Shown piece by piece: positions 13,070-22,314 of a DNA stretch of 46,232 bases; position 1 is the stretch's first letter, and each line of letters begins with the position of its first letter. Source of the DNA: JAZRPG01 sp045649105 (GTDB lineage Bacteria > Bacillota > Clostridia > Oscillospirales > JAAYXM01); assembly GCA_045649105.1 (NCBI GenBank), contig JAZRPG010000034.1:1-46232 (forward strand), read 5' to 3'. Both the position numbers and the translations under genes were made by a program. The notes beneath the pieces are model-generated. The model saw only the letters and a program-made list of their open reading frames with translations. It was not told the origin of the DNA and did not search any database.

Positions 13070-15052
13070 ATGAACAGGCGCTTTTCAAAGGTAATAGAGC
13101 CGAGATTCAGGCTGTGTTTTATAATGCTGTTTCTGTTTGCCGTCATGTCATTTTTTCTGACGGAAATATGGATTGCCGCGACACAGCTTGCTGCCTGTTT
13201 TTTGGTGTATTGGATATTCCGAAATTCGGCAATCCGCCGCAGCAGGGAGCTTACAAACTATATTGAGCAAACGCTTGCAGATGTCAACCGTGCAAGTAAG
13301 GATTCAACGCTTAATTTTCCTATGCCGATGGCTGTAATAAAGCTTGATACGGGCGAAATTGTATGGGGAAACAAAGAGTTTGAAGAGCTCGCCGGCGGGC
13401 AGGAGCGCTTTTTTGAGAAGCATTTGTTCGATATTATGCCCGAGTTTGATATGGGCTGGGTTCTTGAGGGGAAGAATGAGTGTCCTCAGGAGACGCATGT
13501 AGGGGACAGAATATACAGGGTTTACGGAAGCCTTTTCCGCGCAGGAGATACTGCGGAAAGCGGAATCCTTATTACGCTTTACTGGGTAGACATTACTGAG
13601 TACTCAAAGGGCATGACGGAGTTTGAGAATTCGCGTCAGACAGTATCTGTCATTATGATAGATAACTATGAGGAGATAATGAACGGGCTCAATGACTCCG
13701 AGCGCTCCTCCATGATTGCGGAAATTGACAGACGAATAGTAAGCTGGATTAAAAAAACGAACGGTATCTTTTTAAAGTATGAGCGCGATAAGTATTTGTT
13801 CATATTTGAGGAAAGATATCTGCAGGAGTATATGAATGAGAGGTTTTCAATTCTTGATTCCGTGCGTGAGATAGAAAGCAAGAACGGTATAAGAGTTACC
13901 CTCAGCATCGGCATCGGAAAGGACGGACAGAATTTCAGCGAGAGCCACAAGAACGCGCGTCTTGCGATTGATATGGCGCTGTCTCGCGGAGGAGACCAGA
14001 CGGTTATCAGGAATAGGTTTAATTTCGAGTTTTTCGGAGGCCGATCACAGGAGCTTGAGAAGAGGACGAAGGTTAAGTCACGAGTTATGGCAAATGCACT
14101 TGCAGGACTTATCAGGGACAGCTCAAGCGTAATAATAATGGGACATGAGGGCGCAGACAACGACAGCATCGGCGCCGCAGTCGGAATCGCATGCATTGCG
14201 CGGAAAATAGGAGCGCGCGCATATATAGTTCTGGACCGCAAAACAGCGACAAACACCATGTTGCGGAAGCTTTTTGAAGCGCCTGAATATGAGGGCGTGT
14301 TTATAGATGAGGAAGAGGCAATTATAGAGGCAGACGGGAATACACTGCTCGTAGTTGTCGACACAAACCGTTTGTCACAGGTGGAATCGGAGACGCTTCT
14401 GGAATCTGCAAATAAGGTGGCAATTATTGACCATCACAGGCGCGGCACCGATTATATAGAGAATGCAGTGCTTAACTTTCACGAGCCGTACGCTTCGTCT
14501 ACTTGCGAGCTTGTGACGGAGCTTTTGCAATACCTTGTTGAGACGAGGGACATTCTCCACTGCGAGGCAGAGGCGATGCTTTCAGGAATCGTAATCGATA
14601 CAAAACGATTTACTATGAAAACCGGTGTGCGTACATTTGAAGCGGCGGCATATCTGCGCCGCGCAGGTGCCGATACAACTGAGCTTAAGCGAGCTCTGCA
14701 GGATGATCTTGAGACATATGTAAAGCGTGCAGAGATGGTAAAGCTTGCAAAAATGTACCACGAAAACATAGCGATTGCAGAATACAACGGCTCGAGCAAC
14801 CGGATTATGGCGGCTCAGGCGGCGGACGAACTTCTTACCATCCGCGGTGTGCAGGCATCATTTGTTATATATAAGAGTCAGGGCGCTGTGAATATTTCGG
14901 CGCGCTCGCTTGGTAATATAAATGTGCAGATAATTCTTGAAAAACTCGGCGGTGGCGGGCATTTTGAGACTGCCGGCGCGCAGATTAAGGGAAAAGAGCT
15001 TGAAGAGGTTTCGAAAGAGTTAAAGAGCGTTATTGATGATGTTCTCGGATAA
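13070..15052 (+). CDS. gdpP: Cyclic-di-AMP phosphodiesterase GdpP
   Basis: This 660-residue membrane-bound enzyme hydrolyses c-di-AMP, a second messenger for potassium and wall homeostasis. Two N-terminal membrane helices (about 13-50) are followed by a PAS-like region, a degenerate GGDEF domain (about 170-310) and the catalytic DHH/DHHA1 unit. Visible catalytic marks are H-E-G-A-D-N-D-S-I-G, V-V-D-T-N-R, I-I-D-H-H-R-R (about 451-457) and G-G-G-G-H-F-E-T-A-G near 627. Length matches the family. It begins the conserved order gdpP-rplI-dnaB. The ATG at 13070 has an AAAGGA SD. Confidence 0.95.
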   Translation: MNRRFSKVIEPRFRLCFIMLFLFAVMSFFLTEIWIAATQLAACFLVYWIFRNSAIRRSRELTNYIEQTLADVNRASKDSTLNFPMPMAVIKLDTGEIVWGNKEFEELAGGQERFFEKHLFDIMPEFDMGWVLEGKNECPQETHVGDRIYRVYGSLFRAGDTAESGILITLYWVDITEYSKGMTEFENSRQTVSVIMIDNYEEIMNGLNDSERSSMIAEIDRRIVSWIKKTNGIFLKYERDKYLFIFEERYLQEYMNERFSILDSVREIESKNGIRVTLSIGIGKDGQNFSESHKNARLAIDMALSRGGDQTVIRNRFNFEFFGGRSQELEKRTKVKSRVMANALAGLIRDSSSVIIMGHEGADNDSIGAAVGIACIARKIGARAYIVLDRKTATNTMLRKLFEAPEYEGVFIDEEEAIIEADGNTLLVVVDTNRLSQVESETLLESANKVAIIDHHRRGTDYIENAVLNFHEPYASSTCELVTELLQYLVETRDILHCEAEAMLSGIVIDTKRFTMKTGVRTFEAAAYLRRAGADTTELKRALQDDLETYVKRAEMVKLAKMYHENIAIAEYNGSSNRIMAAQAADELLTIRGVQASFVIYKSQGAVNISARSLGNINVQIILEKLGGGGHFETAGAQIKGKELEEVSKELKSVIDDVLG

Positions 15053-15094
15053 TGTTTGTTTTAAATCATCAGAATTTCAGGAGGATTTACAGAA

Positions 15095-15541
15095 ATGAAA
15101 GTAATTTTGAACGCAGATGTCAAAGGTCAGGGGAAAAAGGGACAGATTGTGAATGTGTCCGACGGGTATGCGAGAAACTTCCTGTTTCCTAAGAACCTTG
15201 CAAAAGAGGCAAATGCGGACAACTTAAATGTGGCAAAGCAGCAGGAGGCGGCAGAGGCGGCGCGCATAAAGAGGGAGCGTGAGGCGGCATTGGCGCTTGC
15301 CGAGCGTCTTAAGGCACTTACTGCTGTTATCTCTGCAAAGGCGGGGACAAACGGCAGACTGTTCGGGTCTGTAACAACGGCGGATATAGCCGCGGCATTA
15401 TCAAAGCAGCATAAGATTGATATAGATAAGCACAAGATAGTGCTTGATGAAAATATCAAACAGTTCGGCACATATGAAGTCAAGGTGAAACTGTTTACCG
15501 AGATAAGCGGCAAGCTTAAGGTTACGGTAAAGGAAGCATAA
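15095..15541 (+). CDS. rplI: Ribosomal protein bL9
   Basis: This 148-residue protein of the large ribosomal subunit binds 23S rRNA near the L1 stalk. The N-terminal domain has the signature G-x-x-V-x-V-x-x-G-Y-A-R-N-F-L (here G-Q-I-V-N-V-S-D-G-Y-A-R-N-F-L-F-P), followed by the long connecting helix and the C-terminal domain (G-R-L-F-G-S-V-T). Length is standard. A strong AGGAGG SD lies before ATG 15095. It sits between gdpP and dnaB in one transcription unit. Confidence 0.97.
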   Translation: MKVILNADVKGQGKKGQIVNVSDGYARNFLFPKNLAKEANADNLNVAKQQEAAEAARIKREREAALALAERLKALTAVISAKAGTNGRLFGSVTTADIAAALSKQHKIDIDKHKIVLDENIKQFGTYEVKVKLFTEISGKLKVTVKEA

Positions 15542-15568
15542 GAAGAAGCCTGTCAGGGGGGATTTTTG

Positions 15569-16882
15569 ATGGATGAGCTTTTCGGAGCGCGTCTTCCGCA
15601 CAGTATAGAGGCGGAACAGTCTGTTTTGGGGTCTATGCTCCTCGATGCGAGATGTGTACCTGAGGTTATGGAAAATCTGCGTACTGACGATTTTTACATG
15701 ACGCAGAACAGACACATATTTGAGACAATTCAAAATATGTTTACGCTTAATGAAACTGTCGACCCGGTAACGGTGCTCGATAAGCTTTCCGTGCGCGGAG
15801 TCCTTGATGCGGCGGGAGGGCGCACATATCTCCTGCAGCTTCTTGACATCACCCCGACTGCGGCAAACATAGCGCGATATATAAAGATAGTGCGTGATAA
15901 GGCGCTTTTGCGCAATCTTGACGAGACAACGGCTGAGATTCACGCGCTTATTTCCTCAGGCGAGGGAGAAGCCGATGAGGTAATGGAGCTTGCCGAGCAG
16001 AAGATTTACGATATACGGACAGAAAAAAAGAGCAAGGGGCTTGCTCCGATACGCGACGTGCTTGAAAATACATACGCACACCTTGGCGAGCTTGCAAAAA
16101 ATGCAGGAAAGCTCCCGGGGATTCCTACGGGGTTTAAATCCGTTGATACATTCCTTACGGGGCTTAATAACTCTGACCTTGTAATTCTTGCGGCGAACAC
16201 AGGTGTGGGAAAGACGAGCTTTGCGCTCAACATATGCGCAAACGCGGCGAAACAGTCAAAAAAAGCTGTTGTTGTATTTTCACTTGAAATGTCAAATGAG
16301 CAGCTGGCTCTTCGCCTTATATCAAGTGAGGCGCTTGTTGATTCAAAAAAACTGCGGACAGGAATGCTGAGTGAGGATGAGTGGGTATCGATTGCGCACG
16401 CGTCCGAGGAGCTCGGTAACACAAAGATATATCTGGCAGATGCGACCGGAATAACGGTAAGCGAGATGAAGGCAAAATGCCGCCGTCTCGGCGAGGATAT
16501 CGGGCTTGTAATTGTGGACTATCTCCAGCTTATCCAGTCCGGAGTCAGAACTGACAGCCGCGCAAATGAAGTTGCTGCAATATCGCGCGCACTGAAGATT
16601 ATGGCGAAGGATTTGAATGTGCCCGTACTGTGCCTGTCGCAGCTTTCACGAGACAGCGATAAAAAAGAGCGCCGTCCGCGGCTTTCTGACCTGCGTGAGT
16701 CGGGCGCGATAGAGCAGGATGCGGATGTTGTTATGATTCTTTACCGTGAAAATCCCGAAACACCTGAGACGGTAAAGGTGCTTATTGAGAAAAACCGTCA
16801 CGGAAGCACAGGGGAGATAGACCTGCACTGGGACGGAATGTATACAAAGTTTACGGCGGTAGACAACTCATATGGTTACTGA
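15569..16882 (+). CDS. dnaB: Replicative DNA helicase DnaB
   Basis: This 437-residue hexameric helicase unwinds DNA at the replication fork. The N-terminal domain (P-H-S-I-E-A-E-Q-S-V-L-G-S-M-L) is followed by the RecA-like core with Walker A A-N-T-G-V-G-K-T (about 208-215), the L-E-M-S motif, Walker B V-I-V-D-Y-L-Q-L-I and the R-D-S-D-K-K-E-R-R-P-x-L-S-D-L-R-E-S-G-A-I-E-Q-D-A-D stretch. The Walker A reads A-N-T-G-V rather than the common R-P-S-M, a substitution seen in Clostridia. ATG 15569 was preferred over TTG 15566 for spacing to the GGGGGG SD. It overlaps tilS by 11 bases. Confidence 0.96.
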   Translation: MDELFGARLPHSIEAEQSVLGSMLLDARCVPEVMENLRTDDFYMTQNRHIFETIQNMFTLNETVDPVTVLDKLSVRGVLDAAGGRTYLLQLLDITPTAANIARYIKIVRDKALLRNLDETTAEIHALISSGEGEADEVMELAEQKIYDIRTEKKSKGLAPIRDVLENTYAHLGELAKNAGKLPGIPTGFKSVDTFLTGLNNSDLVILAANTGVGKTSFALNICANAAKQSKKAVVVFSLEMSNEQLALRLISSEALVDSKKLRTGMLSEDEWVSIAHASEELGNTKIYLADATGITVSEMKAKCRRLGEDIGLVIVDYLQLIQSGVRTDSRANEVAAISRALKIMAKDLNVPVLCLSQLSRDSDKKERRPRLSDLRESGAIEQDADVVMILYRENPETPETVKVLIEKNRHGSTGEIDLHWDGMYTKFTAVDNSYGY

Positions 16883-18233
16883 TGTTTTAAAAACTATACG
16901 GGAGTATAACATGCTCTCGGGCGGTGAGCGTGTTATGTGCGCGTTCTCCGGAGGGGTGGATTCCTCTGTGATGTTTGATGTGCTTATACGGCTTCGTGAT
17001 GAGCTCGGAATTACGGTTTCTGCCGCACATCTGAATCATATGCTGCGCGGAGATGAATCACTCAGGGATGAGGAGTTTGTAAAGCGGGTTTGTGATGAGC
17101 GCAAAATACCTCTTGTGTGCAGCCGCGAGAATGTAGAAGCTCTTGCAAAACAAAGCGGAGAGTCGATAGAGCTTGCCGCAAGACATGCGCGTTATGAGTT
17201 CTTATATCGCGCGGCAGGAGAGCTTTCTGCAGACAGGATTGCAACGGCGCATAACGCGAACGATAATTTGGAAACACTTCTTTTAAACCTTGCACGCGGC
17301 AGCGGGATTGGCGGAATGTGCGGAATACCACCCGTGCGAGGGAATATAGTGCGTCCTCTTATATCCGTTTCCCGCCGAGATATAGAAAAATATGCGGCAG
17401 AGAATATGATAGAGTATTGCGAGGATGCGACAAATGCGGAGACAGTGTATTCGCGCAATAAGCTCAGGCACCTCGTTGTCCCCGTGCTTTCGGAAATAAA
17501 TGATGAGGCTGTTGCGAATGCGTCACGCTCATCGGGTATAATGCGCCATGAAGCGCAGTTTTTAGACAATGCTGCCGAAAAAGCGGCGGAATCAATCCAG
17601 CTTCCGGGAGAGAATGCTTGCCTTGCGGAGAGCTTTTTGTCCCTTCACCGTGCGCTTTGGGGCAGAGTCGCGGAAATTTTTGCAAAAAGGACGCTCAGAG
17701 CGAAGATATATACGCTTGAATACAAGCATACAGAAGCTATTGCAGAACTTGCAAAGGATGTCTCGCCTTCAAAAAGGCTGTCTATGCCGGGCGGGCTTAC
17801 GGTTCGCCGCGAGTACGGAAAGCTGATATTTGAAAGGCAGACCGAAAAGAAGACATTAGAAAAAATACCTCTGCATGAGGGTGAGCTTTTTTGGGGAAGA
17901 TACAAGGTCGTTGTAAAAAAGGCGGAAAAATGTGCAAATGTTCATAATTCCGTAAATACTTTTTCGGTTTCGTGTGATAAAATAACAGGGAGCTTGTTTC
18001 TTCGAAGCCGTGAAACCGGGGATTACATAAAACTCAAAAAACGCCACGGAAAAATGATAAAAAAGCTTTTTATAGATGAGCATATACCGTTATCAGAGCG
18101 CGATGGAATTCCGATAATAGCTGATGAGGACGGTGTTGTCGGCGTTTACGGTTTCGGCATTGATGAGGAGTATGCCGCAAAAGCCGGAGATGCCGCGATA
18201 TATATAGAGATAACTGAAGAAGCGGGTGTATAA
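16872..18233 (+). CDS. tilS: tRNA(Ile)-lysidine synthetase TilS
   Basis: This 453-residue N-type ATP pyrophosphatase attaches lysine to C34 of tRNA-Ile (CAU), changing it from Met to Ile decoding; the step is essential in most bacteria. The PP-loop S-G-G-V-D-S lies at about 27-32. Further marks are H-L-N-H-M-L-R-G, A-T-A-H-N-A-N-D-N-L-E-T and R-G-S-G-I-G-G-M-x-G-I-P. The C-terminal TilS domain (R-S-R-E-T-G-D-Y-I) is complete. The start at 16872 overlaps dnaB; the preceding residues match family alignments better than an internal ATG at 16911. Confidence 0.95.
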   Translation: MVTDVLKTIREYNMLSGGERVMCAFSGGVDSSVMFDVLIRLRDELGITVSAAHLNHMLRGDESLRDEEFVKRVCDERKIPLVCSRENVEALAKQSGESIELAARHARYEFLYRAAGELSADRIATAHNANDNLETLLLNLARGSGIGGMCGIPPVRGNIVRPLISVSRRDIEKYAAENMIEYCEDATNAETVYSRNKLRHLVVPVLSEINDEAVANASRSSGIMRHEAQFLDNAAEKAAESIQLPGENACLAESFLSLHRALWGRVAEIFAKRTLRAKIYTLEYKHTEAIAELAKDVSPSKRLSMPGGLTVRREYGKLIFERQTEKKTLEKIPLHEGELFWGRYKVVVKKAEKCANVHNSVNTFSVSCDKITGSLFLRSRETGDYIKLKKRHGKMIKKLFIDEHIPLSERDGIPIIADEDGVVGVYGFGIDEEYAAKAGDAAIYIEITEEAGV

Positions 18234-18235
18234 AC

Positions 18236-18772
18236 TTGGAGAGGGATATTGAAAGAGTCCTCATAAGTAAGGACAAGATTGCAGAAAAAGTAAAATTTTT
18301 GGCAAAGCAGATAAAAGGTGCATATGCGGACAAAAATCCGCTTATATTATGTATATTGAAAGGCTCGCTTATCTTTACATCGGACCTGATCCGCGAGCTT
18401 GATTTTCCATGTACAATTGATTTTATGCAGACATCGTCATACGGAACAGGGGCGACATCGGGAGAGCTTCGGTTTAAAAAAGATGTTGATGCCGACTTAA
18501 AGGGCAGACATGTTATAGTTGTAGAGGACATACTCGACACGGGGCGCACGCTGTCAAAAGTAATGAAGATTCTGTCCGCGCGCGGGCCCCAATCACTTGC
18601 ACTTTGCACATTGCTTGACAAGCCTGACCGCCGTCTGGAGCAGGTAGCTGCAGATTATGTCGGTTTCGTGATAGAGAATGAGTTTGTCGTCGGATATGGG
18701 CTTGATTATGACGAAAAGTACAGAAATTTACCGTATATAGGTGTTTTAAAACGCGAAATATACGAGAAATAA
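18236..18772 (+). CDS. hpt: Hypoxanthine-guanine phosphoribosyltransferase
   Basis: This 178-residue enzyme salvages hypoxanthine and guanine to IMP and GMP using PRPP. The PRPP loop is V-V-E-D-I-L-D-T-G-R-T (about 94-104), and the C-terminal V-G-Y-G-L-D-Y-D-E-K-Y-R-N-L-P-Y-I-G motif is typical of Hpt. Translation appears to start at TTG 18236, two bases after the tilS stop; the following residues (E-R-D-I-E-R-V-L-I-S) match the normal Hpt N-terminus. The tilS-hpt-ftsH order is the classic Firmicutes arrangement. Confidence 0.96.
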   Translation: MERDIERVLISKDKIAEKVKFLAKQIKGAYADKNPLILCILKGSLIFTSDLIRELDFPCTIDFMQTSSYGTGATSGELRFKKDVDADLKGRHVIVVEDILDTGRTLSKVMKILSARGPQSLALCTLLDKPDRRLEQVAADYVGFVIENEFVVGYGLDYDEKYRNLPYIGVLKREIYEK

Positions 18773-18796
18773 TTTTATTTAAGGATGTGACATCGG

Positions 18797-19264
18797 TTGA
18801 AGAAAAACAACGTGCGCGATATAGCATTGTTCCTGTTTATAGTTGTAATACTTATATCGCTTGCTACATTTTTGCTTGAGGACAACACCGCCGCTGAGCC
18901 TACCTATGCAGATGTTGTGCGCCAGTTTGAAGCTGAAAATGTTGAAAAATATGTAATAGACGGCGGCATGCTTACAATGCAGCTCAAGAAACCGCTTGAA
19001 TCGGGACAGAGTGTAATTGTATTTGACCTTACGGACCCGCAGGTGCGTGCAGATTTCAGAATAGATGTCGGTGAGCTTCTGCGTGAGCAGAGAAGCGCCG
19101 GTATAATCACGGATGACGACAGAATTCCTGATGAGGGAACTCCGTGGTGGATGGTACTGCTCCCGTATGTGCTTGTTTTTGTAGTTATCGGGCTTATGTG
19201 GTATTTCATGTACAGCAAGGCCGACGGCGGGGCAAGCAAGACCATGCGCTTCGGCAAAGCGTGA
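18797..19264 (+). pseudogene. ftsH: FtsH N-terminal part, ending at an in-frame TGA
   Basis: 155 codons from TTG 18797 (SD AAGGATGTGA) encode the membrane part of FtsH: helix 1 (about 9-27), the extracytoplasmic FtsH_ext domain, helix 2 (about 120-140) and the linker M-R-F-G-K-A. At that point TGA (19262-19264) interrupts the frame. The same frame continues with T-K-L-G-S-D-E-K-K-K and then the AAA+ core, exactly as in intact FtsH, where an Arg usually fills the interrupted position. FtsH is a membrane-bound zinc metalloprotease for quality control. See the separate C-terminal entry. Confidence 0.88.
19262..19264 (+). other. In-frame TGA codon inside ftsH
   Basis: The single stop separates two halves in the same frame (18797 and 19412 share the same reading phase). 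A single C-to-T or A-to-T change from CGA or AGA would explain it. TGA is used as a normal stop by other genes here. The base after it is A, not the C that favours readthrough. Confidence 0.9.
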
Positions 19265-20716
19265 ACGAAGCTCGGCAGTGATGAAAAAAAGAAGATTACA
19301 TTCGACGATGTTGCAGGTGCTGAGGAAGAAAAGTTAGAGCTTTCTGAAATCGTCGATTTCCTGAAAGACCCGAAGAAGTTTACGGAGATAGGGGCAAGAA
19401 TTCCGAAGGGTGTGCTTCTTGTAGGCCCTCCGGGAACGGGTAAGACATATATTGCAAAAGCAGTTGCAGGTGAGGCGGGGGTTCCGTTCCTGTCAATCTC
19501 CGGTTCTGACTTTGTTGAGCTGTATGTCGGCGTCGGTGCATCACGCGTCAGAGATTTATTTGAGCAGGCTAAGAAAGCTGCACCGGCGATAATATTCATA
19601 GATGAGATTGATGCTGTCGGAAGACACCGCGGCGCAGGCTATGGCGGCGGACATGACGAGCGCGAGCAGACGCTTAACCAGCTCCTTGTTGAGATGGACG
19701 GATTCGGAAATAATGAGGGCGTAATAATAATTGCTGCGACAAACCGCCCCGATATACTTGACCCTGCGCTTATGCGTCCCGGCAGATTTGACAGACAGGT
19801 ATATGTAGGGCTTCCCGATATGCGTGACCGCGAGAAGGTGCTTGCGATTCACGGGAAGAAAAAGAAGCTTGGGCAAGACATCAATCTTAAGACGGTTGCA
19901 AAGTCTACCAGCGGATTCACTCCTGCAGACCTTGAAAATCTGCTTAACGAAGCTGCGCTTCTCGCCGCCCGAAAGGGAGAGCAAACAGTCTGCATGGACG
20001 ATATTGAGAAGTCGATGCTTAAGATTATAGCAGGTCCCGCAAAGAAAAACCGCGTCAGAAGCAAGCGCGAGAATAAGCTTGTTGCATATCATGAGGCCGG
20101 TCATGCGCTCGCCATGAAGTTCCTGGAGACGCAGGACCCGGTACATCACATCTCTATCGTGCCGCGAGGCATGGCAAACGGATATACAATATCGCTTCCG
20201 AGAGAAGATGTGTATACAAAGTCAAAAACCGCAATGGGCGAGGAGATAATCTCTCTTCTCGGCGGACGTGTAGCCGAAAAGCTTGTGCTTGATGATATTT
20301 CCACAGGTGCGTCAAACGATATTCAGCGCGCGTCTCAGATAGCTCGCGACATGGTCATGAAATACGGAATGAGTGAGCGCCTCGGTCCGATAAGCTTCGT
20401 TTCAGATAATGAGGAAGTTTTCCTCGGTCGTGACTTTGCGTCAAAACGGACATATTCTGAGGAGATTGCCGGAGTTATCGACGAGGAAGTCAGGGATATT
20501 GTTGAAGGCTCATATGAAGCCTGTGCAAAGATTCTGACTGATAATATGGATAAGCTTCACGAGGTTGCGAATTATCTTATTGAGAACGAGACAATGGAGG
20601 CGGAAGAGTTCTACGCATTGTTCGGCGAAAGCGTGCCGGACCGCGAGGACGGGGAAAATACCATTCCCGATGTTCCGGCGGAGCCCGGCGAAAGTGCCGA
20701 AACGGAGCAGAAGTAA
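19265..20716 (+). pseudogene. ftsH: FtsH C-terminal part: AAA+ ATPase and zinc protease
   Basis: This continuation of the ftsH frame encodes F-D-D-V-A-G-A-E-E-E-K, Walker A G-P-P-G-T-G-K-T, Walker B I-I-F-I-D-E-I-D-A-V-G, the SRH A-T-N-R-P-D-I-L-D-P-A-L-x-R-P-G-R-F-D, and the zinc site H-E-A-G-H with a downstream D of the S-x-G-A-x-x-D type. The only in-frame common start after the TGA is GTG at 19412, which lies inside the AAA+ domain directly before Walker A and has no good SD; starting there would delete about 49 conserved residues. An open reading from 19412 to 20716 would give 434 residues. The coding sequence shows no further decay. Confidence 0.88.
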
Positions 20717-20728
20717 TTGTTTTAAAAA

Positions 20729-20766
20729 AGAGGGCTGAATCTGAAATTTCAGATTCAGCCCTCTTC
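20729..20766. terminator. Terminator of the gdpP-ftsH operon
   Basis: A perfect 17-bp palindrome (20730-20763) has A-rich sequence before it and a short T-poor tail after it. It ends the long operon and could work in both directions. Confidence 0.8.
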
Positions 20767-20771
20767 GCTAT

Positions 20772-20806
20772 ACAAAAAAATCCCCGCAGTACATTAGCAC
20801 TGCGGG
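20772..20806 (-). terminator. Terminator of the GT2 gene
   Basis: An 8-bp stem (20783-20790 with 20799-20806) is followed on the minus strand by ATTTTTTTGTA. It lies about 90 bases beyond the GT2 stop; nothing else is seen in that gap. Confidence 0.75.
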
Positions 20807-20897
20807 AGAAGTTAAGTATAAATCAAAAGGAAAACTCAAAAAACGGCGACATTCATATGTGTTTTGGCGGACTGCGGTCCATATCTTATAATCGCTT

Positions 20898-22160
20898 TTA
20901 TCTCTGGAATTCCTCTATGTTTTTAGATATATTGTGCTGTATGGGTTTCCACTCGATACGGCGGAAGAGAGCGATAATTGAAAGCGGAATATAAGTAAAA
21001 ATAAACAGCGGGAATGTAAAAGTATAGAGGATTTTTTTGTGAGGCTTGCAGTTTATGTTTCCCCATTCAGAGATTGTGGTTATGAGTCCGAACAGGAAGA
21101 GAATTGAGTAAAAATTAAAAAGAGAAGAAAAAATCGCAATTGCCGATGTCGTTACTATGCTTGGCATTACATCATAATTAAAAAGGCCAATGACAAGAAA
21201 GAACGAGTTGAGAATAACGCCGAGAAGGGTTATCATCATTGCCGGCATAATGGTCATGAGCATATCATAGCATGAAAAGCTGCGCTTTTTAAAGATTGAC
21301 CGGAAAAGCTTTCCGCCGTATGCCGCAAAAACCTGATAAAAGCCCTTTGCCCAGCGGATACGCTGATTCCACGATTCACTGAATTTATACGGCTGCTCAT
21401 CATAAAGCATGGCGCGCGATGCATATCCGATTTTTTCGCCGCGAATTACAGTGTCAATTGAAAACTCAATATCCTCTGTAAGGAGGTAGTAGTTCCAGCC
21501 GTGGTTGCGCTCGATAATATCGCGGTGGACGAGAAATCCCGTGCCGGAAACGGCACAGCTCAGTCCGAGCATCATACGCGCACAGTTTATATACTTTGCC
21601 TCGCGAAGAAACCAAAGCGACGAGCCGGCAGAAATCCAGTTTGTGTCATAGTTCTTTGAATTGCGGTAGCTTGTGACGATTTTGTATCCGGATTCGAACA
21701 CGTTGTTCATTTCTGCGATGTAAGACTCATCAAGAAGATTGTCGGCGTCAAAAACGAAGAAGCCCTCATAGTCACTAAACTTGCCGCTTCGCGCAATCAT
21801 TTTAAAACCGAAATTCAGCGCATATCCTTTTCCGACAAGTGTCTTATCTGAGCGGACAAAAACCGTGGCGCCTGCTGCGCGGGCAACTGCTGCAGTATCG
21901 TCCGTACAGTTGTCAGCGATTACAAATATGTCAATGAGCTCAGAGGGGTAGCGCTGTTTTTTTATGCTTTCGATAAGCTGAGCAATTACAGTTCTCTCGT
22001 TTCTTGCAGCAATCATAACTGCAAACTTATTCTTTTTCTCGGCTGTGAATTTGCGTTCGCGTCCGAGCAGAGATACAAAAACATATATTATCTGATAAGA
22101 ATAAAACAAAGTGAAGAAAATAAACAGAAGCATGTTTGCATTATTTAAAAACGCGCGCAA
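20898..22160 (-). CDS. GT2 glycosyltransferase of the processive (cellulose-synthase-like) type
   Basis: The product has 420 residues. An N-terminal membrane helix (about 10-32) precedes a GT-A domain with A-A-R-N-E-R, A-D-N-C-T-D-D-T, the metal-binding D-A-D, T-E-D, and Q-R-I-R-W, the Q-x-x-R-W motif of processive beta-glycosyltransferases. Three or more C-terminal helices follow. Such enzymes polymerise and export sugars such as GlcNAc or glucose across the membrane; the sugar here is unknown. No accessory export or deacetylase gene is adjacent. Start TTG 22160 has GGAGGGG six bases upstream. Confidence 0.88.
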   Translation of the reverse strand: MRAFLNNANMLLFIFFTLFYSYQIIYVFVSLLGRERKFTAEKKNKFAVMIAARNERTVIAQLIESIKKQRYPSELIDIFVIADNCTDDTAAVARAAGATVFVRSDKTLVGKGYALNFGFKMIARSGKFSDYEGFFVFDADNLLDESYIAEMNNVFESGYKIVTSYRNSKNYDTNWISAGSSLWFLREAKYINCARMMLGLSCAVSGTGFLVHRDIIERNHGWNYYLLTEDIEFSIDTVIRGEKIGYASRAMLYDEQPYKFSESWNQRIRWAKGFYQVFAAYGGKLFRSIFKKRSFSCYDMLMTIMPAMMITLLGVILNSFFLVIGLFNYDVMPSIVTTSAIAIFSSLFNFYSILFLFGLITTISEWGNINCKPHKKILYTFTFPLFIFTYIPLSIIALFRRIEWKPIQHNISKNIEEFQR

Positions 22161-22197
22161 AACATCCCCTCCTAAAAAACATTTTAGTAGTTATACT

Positions 22198-22226
22198 ATT
22201 ATATTGCAGAAAGTGAATAAAAGCAA
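22198..22226 (-). promoter_or_regulatory. Probable promoter of the GT2 gene
   Basis: TTGCTT (22221-22226) and TATAAT (22198-22203) have a 17-base spacer on the minus strand; the -35 is weak. Confidence 0.55.
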
Positions 22227-22258
22227 GAGAAATTTGGAAAAAAGCAAAGCCACATAAA

Positions 22259-22287
22259 ACATATGCGGAAGAAGACACGCATAATAT
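22259..22287 (+). promoter_or_regulatory. Candidate sigma-E promoter of yqfC-yqfD
   Basis: ACATATG (22259-22265), a 14-base spacer and CATAATAT (22280-22287) resemble the sporulation sigma-E pattern ATATT-14-CATACANT. The sites lie about 30 bases before yqfC, whose Bacillus orthologue is a sigma-E gene. Confidence 0.5.
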
Positions 22288-22314
22288 AGTTTATACGAAA
22301 GGGGTGCTTACATT

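Noticed and set aside
18797..20716. Genome-wide reassignment of TGA (for example to Trp or Gly) to explain ftsH
   Set aside because: TGA ends several complete genes here (DUF2284, yqfD, rhaB, pcrA) at the expected protein ends.
18797..20716. Frameshift as the cause of the ftsH split
   Set aside because: Both parts are in the same reading phase; only the TGA interrupts them.
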